In this document: positions 59,301 to 63,652 of the stretch, piece after piece
Layout of the letters: each line of letters opens with the position of its first letter
Position numbering within the stretch: position 1 is the stretch's first letter
Origin: Ardenticatenaceae bacterium
GTDB taxonomy: Bacteria; Chloroflexota; Anaerolineae; Promineifilales; Promineifilaceae
Reading direction: 5' to 3'
NCBI GenBank assembly: GCA_011525915.1
Contig: WYBM01000068.1
Coordinates: forward strand, 1 to 64,000
DNA length: 64,000 nucleotides
Notes under the pieces: generated by a model
Database searches by the model: none
Told to the model about the DNA's origin: nothing
The model's input: the letters and a program-made list of their open reading frames with translations, nothing else
Program-made: the position numbers and the translations under genes

Positions 59301-61337
59301 CGGGCAGGCCAGGAGGTAAGGCAAGCGTATAACGCCACCAGCGCCTTTGTCGAACGCAATAAAGATTTCATGCTGGATACGATTGCCAAAGGGGTGGAAA
59401 TTGGCCTGCAAATTGCCATTGCCTTCAGCCCCATAGATTGGGTAGTAGATGGCATCTCGCTGGCCCTGGGTTATGACATTCTGACCGGTTATGAACTGAG
59501 TGACTTTGAGAAAGGGGCCATTATCTTTGGCCTGCTCACCGGGGGGATTGGTGATGACCTGCTGCAAACGGGCAGCCGTCTCGCGCGCCATGCTGATGAA
59601 CTTGGCGAAGGGGCCGCGTTTGCCGCCAAACATGCCGACGAACTGGGAGATGCCGCCCACGTAGTTACCCGTCATGGCGATGAGCTCACAGAACAGGCCC
59701 ATCTGGCCGCCCGGCTGGATTTCTATGTGGCCCGCAGTGATGAGGCCATAGACGCCGCCCGCCTGCAAAACCGCCTGAACTTCAGCGTCAACCGTGGCGA
59801 CGATACTGCCCGCCTGGCTGATGATCTGGGTGGTGTCTGTGACAACTCCTTTACGGCCGGCACGTTGGTGGAAACGGAAAGAGGTCCCCGGCCCATTGAA
59901 GATATCCGTGAAGGTGATGAGGTCTTTGGTGAAGACCCGGTCACGGGTGAGCAAGGCTACTTTGAAGTGGTGGCTCTGACCAATCACCCCACCGATGAAA
60001 TCCTGCGGATCACCATTGAAGTCAGCGAAGAGGACACGGCCGTTACTCCCGAAGCAGACGCCGAAGCTGGCGAAGAAACCGGTGAAAGCCAGGATGATGA
60101 CGCCACGGACCAGGAAACGATGGAGATCACGCCGGAGCATCCGGTGTACGTGGAAGAAGAAGGCTGGCTGCTGGCTGAAAACCTGGAAACCGGCGACCGC
60201 CTGCGCCGTGCTGACGGCGGCATGGCCAAGGTGCTGGCCATCGAGCGCGTGCACCTGGAGGAGCCCGAATCCGTCTACAACTTCACCGTCCGCGGCCCGC
60301 ACACCTACTTCGTCCTCGAAGCCGAAGTCCTGGTCCATAACTGCAAAGTTATCAAGTACGCACCCGCCCTGGAAAGTGGCCTGACCCATGAAATGCAGCG
60401 AGCCTTGATGAAGAGCATTGACGAAGATGGCGTTATTGCCGTTCGTTCAAGACCATATCGCGCTGCCGGTCTGGAATCGAAATATGGGCCAAAGGAAATG
60501 TGGGTAAAAGATTGGATGGTTACTCACAAACACAAAAACGGAGTCAGACCGTTGTTAGATGCGGGGAAAGTTGACGCTGGGGCTTACAATCATGTCAGGC
60601 GCGTTGAAGGCGGCTACATGATAAAGGCGAACGGTAACGGGCCTGAAATGTTTGTTACCGATGCAGAGTTTCTTGAAGCTGCCAGCAAGGGCAAACTTGG
60701 CGGACAAAAAGTCCTCTCCGATCTTGACATCGCCGGATACACCAGAAGTGGTCAGGTTGTAGACGATACTACTTTCATGGACACGGTTGCGAGTAATTAC
60801 ACTGATATTTACGGAAATAGGGTGATAGCCCATGGTCATTTGTATAATGGGCTTAATAAGCCTAAGGTTATAGCGGATTTAAATAAAAACCCGGAAAGGA
60901 TTCAGAAACTTTTAGATGAACAAGTTTACTTGTTTAACAAACAGGGATTTATTGGGCAGTTCCGTTATGATGACTACCAACGTGCAGTATCCAAGAATTT
61001 CGCTTCCCCAGACCCACATGTTGAAGGGCTTGCACGGGCAATAGAATCTCGTTATCCTGGCCATGTACTTGCTGCAAATTTCCATCGAGGAGGTGTAGAA
61101 ATAGACATTGAAACTGTTAATGCAATCATTGAGGTTAAGTCTGGTACAGGTGGATTTGGTCGCCAGATTAGCAGGCGAATGAAGGACCGCCTCGTAAATC
61201 CTTTAGGTAAGCCAGTCATCGGATATTCTCCCAATCTTGGCATACACGGAGCCCGGGAAATAAATCAACGCGGGGGGATTGCAGCAGGAGGGAAAGCTAG
61301 CGATATAAATACACTTCTTGAGATCCTTCGCCCTTAA
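44361..61337 (+). CDS. Giant YD-repeat/RHS polymorphic toxin with HINT and nuclease-like tip
   Basis: 5658 residues from ATG 44361, AAGGA upstream. Order: N-terminal membrane helix (FLLPVLVAITAVAGLILLL); right-handed beta-helix (about 50-450); invasin-like BIG_1 repeats and three PKD repeats (GTNVVYTWDFADGLT and so on; one more BIG_1 follows the PKDs); a DUF11 (VNGYPLTYTLHIANQG); beta-rich domains; YD repeats (about 2470-4190); PKD; a carbohydrate-binding-like domain; a second hydrophobic segment (SVLMVLAVVALGVGL, about 4540); more YD; an RHS core (FAGEEQDPTTEHLYLRARTY, NPVNYTDPSGH); HINT (Cys5160 to HN at 5326-5327); and a 331-residue tip. This is the plan of a secreted contact toxin: the shell encloses the tip and HINT or core proteolysis frees it. 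Confidence 0.9.
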   Translation: MKQSLSQQTHPTPGTGINRARYFLLPVLVAITAVAGLILLLRGPEALFAAIPPEMPILQTGGITRYVQANGLETGDCTTQATACTLAYAVSQATTGDELLVAGGLYTVPAGADEVLSLTKSITLTGGYDGSEAILDAQAQFQKRVVLIQGSVTPVLEGFTIRNGNADFGAGIAVLAGANPLIRHNKIYGNNATHNASNLTAAGGGGIYVGGGATIAHNEIYSNSATYKGAGIFTDGDPAIIRTIAFNHIYHNSAQNDGGGLALEGVVVVDGNVVHGNTAVRGAGVYLNKYGGNIRLQNNMLYQNRAVQSGGGIGTGLLLEPGAALVAEIWHNTIVSNVVTATNGTGGGLYWGIDLSLDLRNTIVASNTAVTGSGIYSDAAGSTVTSGFNNLYNNTANITLVDPIVGAPHFRDWANFDLRLSLNSTAHIDTADGSAPVVTDFEEDPRPCGNGPDVGADEYCLADPAYSSVAVAPGAAFADGVDVITVTVTVRNSSRLPLADRTVDLQISNPNVNVTWVNGNQTGAGGTATAVLTSTTPLTATLQAVVSSDGVTLPPIPNIAFLADDDYRWQTIAITISNGLDDAGHSHLSCFEANNHNEIYFGYCDNGNRILSGLRFPGVTLPAGAVLADARLAFTASDDYGNVMPVVHFYGEASPNSPNFSGRLPSHVTARTAAHIEWAITGFWDGFPSGYIVQTPSLYPIVDEIIRLGGWVNGNPILLLVEPLEPTPLNHRRVVAEDFGIYDPARLVLTVAVPRVADPQLSTLAVTPTVAIADGTDILTATAIIRDDLGPLANKEVNIASDNPQTQIAYPYGSLTDGDGQVIVHLTANVPHTATIEATVLDDGVTLDQTVVVTFTDVPITGLAVQNDSPTDLNGTTLFTATISSGTNVVYTWDFADGLTVSGSSPMTTHVYASTGLYTAVITAHNSVSQISATTPVTVYQSVAGLTAVNDSPTVLNNATTLTAAVTAGSDVVYLWNLGDAVTTTLPITSHLYPAIGQYTAVVTARNEYSQLSASTLITITDEPIAGLTASNDSPTVLNNSTAFTASLTGGTNPTFLWDFGDGQHGSGPNPSHTYTQTGDYTAVVTASNTANQMVTQTAVYVRHAVIDPALSQIAVTGSSTAAADGQDTVAILVTALNGQGQPVPDAQVTLTATAAVTFNQPPTTDANGRATGTVSHDQVGVVTIGAVIDGQSIAATVNVTFVAAELAIDKTGPAEAVNGYPLTYTLHIANQGLLTASNVIVTDSLPAQVSYSGSSIPPTSAVGGEIVWTFPTLAPGAMISLTLTGNVAGALPNNTPITNDVIVSQTGDELNLSDNQDALTSNFVQPYPILTVDPYQTLLVEQGSTHTLVIDVRNTGTNPLANAVIANPSGQLQSWIDVSPTALGTIPHLSSAPVTVTAVTNGAITPGYYRNLLTADGDEVTAKNIYLTVRVHKPFRDLQITVINDRGLPVANAIIALQSNFPVVTDGQTQPDATFFWQGTTDENGILTFPDLESDRTYQYTVLEAPFHELGSGGSFFVPEGTAVHQESIILTALPALQVYPEAVVFPVTAGDSEQRQLVLYNQGATPITGITITGPANIPFVFLGQPPANATIPPGGDLTLLVNAAPLFTETLGIYTGQIMVTADDGLTAVVPLTLTVHDGNVRNLHVEVLAQDGYYAYAFPNATVILENLHGQVIVNGTYTETFNQTLVEQTDIDGNVWFNDLIPGPYRLTVQKGGTTLATKEVEVIGGTGDQLEIIYVEDQGLITTFSVQEGTIPDFYTTIMTMTFIPHARPRVTLTPRHVNLCGAGTEGITETLTIHNFYNVEFSNVQVNLETYGNVRARLSLADGSNSVSYEPGQPLPGPLTLGTIPRNSHAITLQLNAQLLDPVCEERSQGGVHLQATGDWVHSPPQAWYGFVPGQTPGMLQPTGTPFDIPLGLRNEGYPAEANMNGTPPDLVDITLTPPQNLDWMGIDTTHIPSLTVGSVYTFNLVVTPTQWLPPGTYFDHILLQATNGITALIGIEAEMTPQGMSVETNLITPLYASAGSGGQAGSGVPFGLPLAHGRSPGLANMTSYLPPEQAVGGGDLLELVWQSLADLYNEDPTITLLDENWELNVGCFCGMTVTWHLIGGGLVYVVGGGGGASWVPRPHGDFKENVVILRLEQRFSFEREAFFAQLDLTNASFFTLTDFTVDLFISHIDPNGQLQQVIQRLPGQVLTPTTPFIPNFPLTSTLISTQTLQSQMPGYWTEIPPVNFVVIPEEVNVPDLPPRPLISPTNPFIGSHTVNWTIVPDAFGLEENEQKEFFIQAVINYKKNGIDQPTIVTTDESIWVNPQPRLMLDYFVPNFVLGGQTFDWVVVVTNLGYGAARNFRIETPQPEIIQQSELYPTTFTLVGEPVIEYGDLGPGDQFIDAWRIIPSRWGSFVDWEATCVHENYMGVELPPLMSCVPNIHVINTAPPAPESQQWGKDNSCLVGSYQGFDSDPVNTFSGNFTYSDMDVNIPSWGPPLAFERSYNSRETEDGPLGPGWTHNYNMWIERNTWLPLGGNQNDALDIMKVRLPHGSWAYFEIDDTGPITAFVPFPGVRADLVFDNAAGEYRLTRPNDQTVYTFNLTQTLKSIEDANGNRLTFTYVDQDLGGGQHNYYLKDATDPAGRQLVFTYTPEWHLETMTDPLGRAYSYSYINGYLTAVTDFRSQTTQYTYTSPDGAFPDLLGTIVDANNHTEVTNHYNDLRQVEWQEDALGNRTTFTYLVNTFANTRITAMLDPHGNLTTDVYDGDGRLIERYDTDGFYESYQYNDDNNMTSLVDKNGHTTTYEWNDCGCDITRIIDPMLNETVMTYNANNQVTSIEDERDAVTSIEYDAFNNPITTTTPAGQVIRVYGSHGELLAETNENGIITTYGYDIYGNTTVITDPLGNATLMAYDLAGRLLASTDALTHTTTYTYDAGDNLLALHAPLGVSTFFGYDNVGNLRTTTDAEGRVTTYTYNARNEQIRITNALSGTQLFAYDDVGNMTAATDENGRTTTYGYDGLNRVVTITNALGGVTSYSYDPVGNRLTERDPNGNLTRYIYDDNDRRTHTIFPDGTSMHATYDEADNMLTLTDAEGRTVTYTYDALGRTETKTDPTYLGTNSGTTIFTYDAVGNQTHVTDPEGRVTAYAYDALNRLVTVTNPLSGTTIIGYDAVGNRLSLTDANGRMATFAYDALNRLVQITDPLTGTTTFAYDKVGNQIRIMDPLRRLTQTAYDALNRPITITNALSGTIIYTYDAAGNVLSETDEEDRTTTFAYDALHRTTFITDTLEGVTALAYDANGNLLSQTDPENRTTVYVYDEHNQLIRLTDPLTGTTQYEYDDVGNLVRLIDANGQTTTYRYDGLDRIIEVTDALTHTTTYAYDKVGNLLSLTDAQNNVTTSAYDALNRVVTMTQYLGVQAIQTVYDYDAVGNVLTVTDPETRVTTFIYDALDRLVQVTDPLSHTIHYHYDAVGNQIQITDAKDRPTTFAYDALNRLVTMTNTISGTTVFTYSAASNLVSTQNPLAQVTQYHYDALNRLQQVIDPASQVISYTYDAVGNVRFFTDAAGRVTEFHYDDLNRLATVIDPLQGVTSYGYDAVGNQTRMTNAENQTIRYTYDPVNRLVTVTDPLTHTTQFIYDAVGNQINLIDPLSRTITYTYDSLYRLEMAQDADGSPTVYGYDLVGNQTSITDAESRQTAIGYDALNRPITISDALTGTTFLIYDETGNLRHEIDAEGRVYTYTYDLLDRLTTVTDPLGHATTYRYDDLGNLLSVTDALSRTTTYGYDALNRLMTITNPLTGTTVLSYDPVGNLLCQTDPLQNATCYQYDALDRVIAETNALTYTTVYTYDAIGNLQAVMDANNHTVQLTYDPLNRLRTVTDPLQRETTYQYDAVGNNTFILDPLQRVTQFEYDNRNLLVRVTDPLSRTTSYAYDRVGNQTSMTDAAGVTTRYVYDPLNRLSQVIENYRPGNPADVETNVTTQFGYDGVGNLTRVINPLQQDFTFAYDPLNRLQTSRDPLGNTAVYTYDPVGNLQQVFDPNSQTTAYTYDALNRLTAVTRPDEVVRYGYDAVGNRRIMTDTTGVTTYDYDALYRLTAVSDPFNQTVGYDYDPVGNRTRLVYPGGDDVDYVYDAANRLRLVTDWADGVTQYDYDEVGRLAAMVLPNGITSTYQYDVGDQVIDIQHLHPVTGVLASYSYGYDLVGNRTQAIEMVSTPDLTAPTAVFTATPRLGVAPLDVTFTNASVDADEFTWDFGDGTLLTTTQQTPLTHTYTANGVYTVTLTARNEQFTHVLMRTSYILVVPADAFVEIDGLAVMEAENAHVHTPRSSQAWLTATTFSGYVGAAYQQVLPDVGALYLTGTVTTASPELQYQVTFANPGLYRVWVRGAAVDPAGDSLHIGLNGVVGGTAVDLTGFRFNEWTWSAQTAVGLASVTIPEPGVYTITVWAREDGLRVDRLLLTSDMGFTPTGAGPAESPRAGDVQASLLPHLRSTVANELTINRDYVRALRQQQAWAEFWANVLANPGSLALAPLAFISPLAYNQRRRSKMQRVTSVLMVLAVVALGVGLASAGGLGAVSSGQYSVFSSPLMDVEWRESEYALQTSTSTTIDYTYDDLYRLTDAVYDTGQSFGYSYDAAGNRLAYSLNGSPVMTYTYDVANRLVQTHDLVASAVTNFSYDNNGNLLDDGAYSYTYDSANRLTGLADGVSVMSYVYNGDGVRVAQMVDGLRTDYVQDIATPLPQVLTARQGGTVSQYLQGLGLIGEARAGSGGGASPPAWQFHLPDAIGSVRQVADAQGAVTLARNYDPFGGLLASDGPASSAYGFAGEEQDPTTEHLYLRARTYNPANGRFLQQDSVLGQTNQPRSLHRYTYAFNNPVNYTDPSGHMPPTGGGTPPANSGGGSGGGSQGGNPSHTPGNNPGRSANNGKPNTYSDPHAKKQSQGFLPQLCGFLTDLGETIIDVADHLDRANQNLKDFVHDVAEFAKNPTDPSHLANAYQDLRRAGQEVRQAYNATSAFVERNKDFMLDTIAKGVEIGLQIAIAFSPIDWVVDGISLALGYDILTGYELSDFEKGAIIFGLLTGGIGDDLLQTGSRLARHADELGEGAAFAAKHADELGDAAHVVTRHGDELTEQAHLAARLDFYVARSDEAIDAARLQNRLNFSVNRGDDTARLADDLGGVCDNSFTAGTLVETERGPRPIEDIREGDEVFGEDPVTGEQGYFEVVALTNHPTDEILRITIEVSEEDTAVTPEADAEAGEETGESQDDDATDQETMEITPEHPVYVEEEGWLLAENLETGDRLRRADGGMAKVLAIERVHLEEPESVYNFTVRGPHTYFVLEAEVLVHNCKVIKYAPALESGLTHEMQRALMKSIDEDGVIAVRSRPYRAAGLESKYGPKEMWVKDWMVTHKHKNGVRPLLDAGKVDAGAYNHVRRVEGGYMIKANGNGPEMFVTDAEFLEAASKGKLGGQKVLSDLDIAGYTRSGQVVDDTTFMDTVASNYTDIYGNRVIAHGHLYNGLNKPKVIADLNKNPERIQKLLDEQVYLFNKQGFIGQFRYDDYQRAVSKNFASPDPHVEGLARAIESRYPGHVLAANFHRGGVEIDIETVNAIIEVKSGTGGFGRQISRRMKDRLVNPLGKPVIGYSPNLGIHGAREINQRGGIAAGGKASDINTLLEILRP
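51760..56940 (+). repeat. Main YD-repeat block of the RHS gene
   Basis: About 75 to 80 units of roughly 21 codons, typified by TYTYDALNRLVTVTDPLG and GYDAVGNQTSMTDA. Units are similar but not identical at DNA level. The frame is uninterrupted. Antisense reading frames in this block are a by-product of the repeats. Confidence 0.9.
57950..58071 (+). repeat. Second hydrophobic segment with in-frame heptad repeats
   Basis: The residues MQRVTSVLMVLAVVALGVGL form a second signal/TM-like stretch in the RHS protein. Right after it, bases 58037-58071 hold heptads CAGTGGT, CAGTATT, CGGTGTT, CAGTAGT and CCGTTAA, the same family as the intergenic array at 31494. They are translated as SSGQYSVFSS. Confidence 0.7.
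59838..60341 (+). other. HINT (pretoxin/intein-like) autoprocessing domain
   Basis: Residues 5160-5327 of the RHS protein. Cys5160 opens CDNSFTAGTLVETERGPR, HPVYVEEEGWL is the internal block and the domain ends VLVHN followed by Cys5328 (TGC 60342-60344). The fold-typical HN-C end predicts self-cleavage just before Cys5328. An acidic insertion of about 35 residues (SEEDTAVTPEADAEAGEE) separates two halves, which is unusual. Confidence 0.85.
60342..61337 (+). other. C-terminal toxin tip with PD-(D/E)XK-like nuclease motif
   Basis: The 331 residues after the HINT cleavage site. The last 100 residues hold Asp5582 in VEIDIE and Glu5591-x-Lys5593 in IIEVKSG, the pattern of restriction-endonuclease-like toxin domains. 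The first 230 residues (IAVRSRPYRAAGLESKYG, FVTDAEFLEAASKGK) are unassigned. The region is AT-richer than the shell and lacks ACGGCCGT. Confidence 0.68.
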
Positions 61338-61349
61338 TGTGAATATGTG

Positions 61350-61745
61350 ATGGAAGACTTGTACTATTTTACAAAATCAAATGTAGATTTGAGTGATATA
61401 AAAAGAATAGCAAAGAACCTTTACTATCCTTGTACTGAATATACGCGGACACACGATCAATGGTTAAATATTTACTTTAGGGAAACAAGTTTCTGGCAGT
61501 GGTCAAGGCTCGATGAAAGCGAAGGCGATTTTGAAGGGTTTGAAATGCCACAACAACATGTGATTAATCGATTCCAGCCGACTTCTGCATTCTTAATAGA
61601 ACACCATGTAGATTCCAAGTATGAGCTTGTATCCTTCCTAAGGCTGGTATTGGAGAAGTACGGTGGATGGGTAGGGTGTAACGATGGAAATTTTGGTACA
61701 GTATACACTCTAGAAAATATTAAAGATCTGGATTATCCTTTTTGA
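61350..61745 (+). CDS. Candidate immunity protein for the RHS tip
   Basis: 131 residues from ATG 61350 (a GTG directly before it also works), starting 12 bases after the RHS stop codon. Polymorphic toxins are followed by an immunity gene in this position. The product is small, acidic and aromatic-rich (MEDLYYFTKSNVDL, VISRF-like core, YGGWVGCNDGNFGTVYTLE) with no signal peptide, as expected for a cytoplasmic inhibitor that binds the nuclease. I recognise no family. The AT-rich composition matches the toxin tip rather than the shell. Confidence 0.7.
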   Translation: MEDLYYFTKSNVDLSDIKRIAKNLYYPCTEYTRTHDQWLNIYFRETSFWQWSRLDESEGDFEGFEMPQQHVINRFQPTSAFLIEHHVDSKYELVSFLRLVLEKYGGWVGCNDGNFGTVYTLENIKDLDYPF

Positions 61746-61770
61746 CGTGCGCTTTGCAGTTTTTAGCCAG

Positions 61771-61804
61771 AGGTGACAGTCATTTTCAAAAGTGACTGTC
61801 ACCT
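61771..61804. repeat. REP-like perfect hairpin
   Basis: AGGTGACAGTCA (61771-61782) and TGACTGTCACCT (61793-61804) are exact inverted repeats around a 10-base loop. There is no T-run. It may be a repeat-type element, a cassette boundary or a message-end hairpin. Confidence 0.7.
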
Positions 61805-61877
61805 TAAGAAGAGGATGAAAAGAGCAAATATCGTGACTTGAGGTTTATAAGTGTACTTTCAAGATCGAAAATAGAGC

Positions 61878-62618
61878 ATGGTCAATCTACATTTGCTGAA
61901 ACTACAACTCACTATTACAGATTATATCGTTGCCAAAAGGATTAGAAATTCATCTGATCCAACGCCGTATCTTAACCAACTTCCAGCCTATACCATTGCT
62001 CGTTGTCCATATTGTTTAGCTGCAATCAGTGAAAGATTGGACACCTACTCAGTTCAGGGGTGGAGCCGCAGTTATGGAAAATCAGTTTATCATCCCTATG
62101 CAGTCTTAAATCATTGTGAACACTTCACATTGGTAGAACCATTCTTTCATTTTCATGGGATTTGGCCGGACGAAGCAAAAGGTATGTTTGGGCCAGAAAA
62201 GCCACATGTAATTGGCACCTTGCTGGAATCCGGCAAGTGTCTGGCTGTCATACATGCGCTTCCAGTTTGCCGGATTGAAAACGACACTTTTGTGCCTCGT
62301 TATACCCTGTTCATGATAAGCTATTTTTCCGAACAACCGGAAAATGCCTATGATACGGTGATCAACTTCAACCGTAGGTATACGGATGAACCGTATACGC
62401 CATTTCCATTTGCGGAGCCACCGTATGATGCGCCGCAGTGGTGGGATTTGTGTTATTGGGGCTCTCAGAAACTGTTATTCTGGCTAGACAGCAATGATCC
62501 AGATTTGCCTCTTAAATCCGGAGATTGTAATTCTTTTCCGTATGGGAATATCGAGGGGCGACGATTCTCTCACGGTTTTCCGTATCCTTTGCCAAAATCA
62601 TATGACTTTAAACGTTGA
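61878..62618 (+). CDS. Hypothetical protein, possible orphan immunity or cargo gene
   Basis: 246 residues from ATG 61878; the ribosome site is weak. The N-terminal third has RCPYCLAAISE (a CxxC pair), then aromatic-rich segments (WSRSYGKSVYHPY, PFFHFHGIWPDE, WWDLCYWGSQKLLFW). No known family is recognised and no signal peptide or membrane helix is visible. Its placement after the immunity candidate, its AT-rich composition and the absence of ACGGCCGT place it in the same exchanged segment. Second immunity gene or displaced toxin cassette are guesses. Confidence 0.6.
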   Translation: MVNLHLLKLQLTITDYIVAKRIRNSSDPTPYLNQLPAYTIARCPYCLAAISERLDTYSVQGWSRSYGKSVYHPYAVLNHCEHFTLVEPFFHFHGIWPDEAKGMFGPEKPHVIGTLLESGKCLAVIHALPVCRIENDTFVPRYTLFMISYFSEQPENAYDTVINFNRRYTDEPYTPFPFAEPPYDAPQWWDLCYWGSQKLLFWLDSNDPDLPLKSGDCNSFPYGNIEGRRFSHGFPYPLPKSYDFKR

Positions 62619-62857
62619 TATAAGCAGGTGACTTACCCGACTTTTGTTGTGGCCGGACTTCCGGACCGTACCGCCTGGCATTAAGTTTGGGTAGTTGACT
62701 AAGCCAGTACACGGCCGTTTCCAAGGCACATCGAAGGCGAGGTGAGTACTTCTTCTAACCCACATTCCGCACCTTAAAACGATGCTTTTGAATAATTAAA
62801 TTTTGGGGGAAATTCTGGATACGGCCAAAAATTTATAATAGCGACAGTTGGAGCCTG
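62619..62857. other. Junction between the toxin cassette and the Tn3-like element
   Basis: 239 bases with no gene. ACGGCCGT reappears at 62711-62718, so the host-type sequence resumes here. The stretch GGGGG at 62805-62809 is a candidate left end of the transposon (Tn3-family ends begin with G runs). The right end is outside the window, so this cannot be matched. Confidence 0.4.
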
Positions 62858-63502
62858 TCATTTTGCTTGCCAAGCACGGCGTAAAACACCCTCAGTTTGC
62901 ACATAATAACGGTATGTGTTGTAGGTGACAGGTTGCTCCAATTGAGGATTGATGAGTTTCATAACGGCAGCAATATTTAATCCCTGCTCTAGATAACCAA
63001 GAATATCTGCCTTAAAGGGATCAAGCACACGGTTTTTGTTGCGACTGCCCTTGGGCCGACCCAGCACTTTCCCTTGTGCCCGAGCGGCGGCCAAACCTTG
63101 TTTCGTACGCATGGAAATATATTCACGCTCAGTTTGCGCAAAATAGCTATAAATGGCCAACAGCAACTGTCCATGTGGGCCATTGGTAGACAATTCAGGT
63201 TGGCGTACAAAGACAAGCTGAATCTCCCGTTGAATGAGTTCGTTGACCAGGTTGAGCGTCTCCAACATGTTACGGCCCAGTCGGCTTAACTCAGCGATGA
63301 GCAGCGTATCCTTAGCTTCCAGTTTAGCTAACAGTTCCTCAACACGGCGTTCGCGCAGATTTTTTTGCGAAGAAATCTCTACCTGAACAAACTCGTCAAT
63401 CAGCAATTGGTGAGTTTGTGCGTACTGCCACAGCAGATGTTGTTGCTTTTCCAGGTCTTGCTTGTCCGAACTAACACGAATGTATCCAACCACCTTCGTC
63501 AT
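62858..63502 (-). CDS. tnpR: Serine recombinase (Tn3-type resolvase TnpR)
   Basis: 214 residues from ATG 63502. The N-terminal catalytic domain has the nucleophile Ser in GYIRVSSDKQDLEKQ, the later ELSRLGRNMLE with catalytic Arg residues, and QTEREYISMRTKQGL at the end of the E-helix. The C-terminus (RPKGSRNKNRV) is followed by an extra helix-turn-helix-like tail rather than the short HTH of Tn3 itself. It resolves cointegrates at the res site next to its gene and may repress its own and the transposase promoter. Confidence 0.92.
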   Translation of the reverse strand: MTKVVGYIRVSSDKQDLEKQQHLLWQYAQTHQLLIDEFVQVEISSQKNLRERRVEELLAKLEAKDTLLIAELSRLGRNMLETLNLVNELIQREIQLVFVRQPELSTNGPHGQLLLAIYSYFAQTEREYISMRTKQGLAAARAQGKVLGRPKGSRNKNRVLDPFKADILGYLEQGLNIAAVMKLINPQLEQPVTYNTYRYYVQTEGVLRRAWQAK

Positions 63503-63652
63503 AAGTCAAAACCCCAGAATAGCAAAAGAAACGTCTTTTCCTATTTGTTTTACAACGGAAATATAAGACAATCACATCCTTTCTGGTGCAGTTTGAGTGA
63601 CAAATTATAGATCGTTTGCTTTGCGAATGACAGCCAGAATGAGGTTATTTCT
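63503..63652. promoter_or_regulatory. Probable res site and divergent promoters
   Basis: The 150-base gap between the divergent resolvase and transposase genes. Bases 63533-63569 hold an imperfect dyad (GTCTT and AAGAC ends with an A/T-rich middle), the shape of a resolvase subsite. The promoters for both genes should also be here. The call rests on position. Confidence 0.55.

Larger units (their letters stand above)
151..62718. repeat. Dispersed octamer palindrome ACGGCCGT
   Basis: More than 50 copies were noticed by eye across the window, from 151-158 to 62711-62718, in coding frames, in a hairpin (30497) and in a palindrome (13343). About 1 to 3 would be expected by chance in 64 kb. It is absent from 60350-62700 and 62858-64000. 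A HIP1-like role is an analogy only. Confidence 0.8.

Noticed and set aside
60390-60760. Anthrax-type adenylate cyclase toxin in the first half of the tip
   Set aside because: The segment with IAVRSRPYRAAGLES has a vague Arg/Lys pattern, but the required motifs cannot be placed with confidence.
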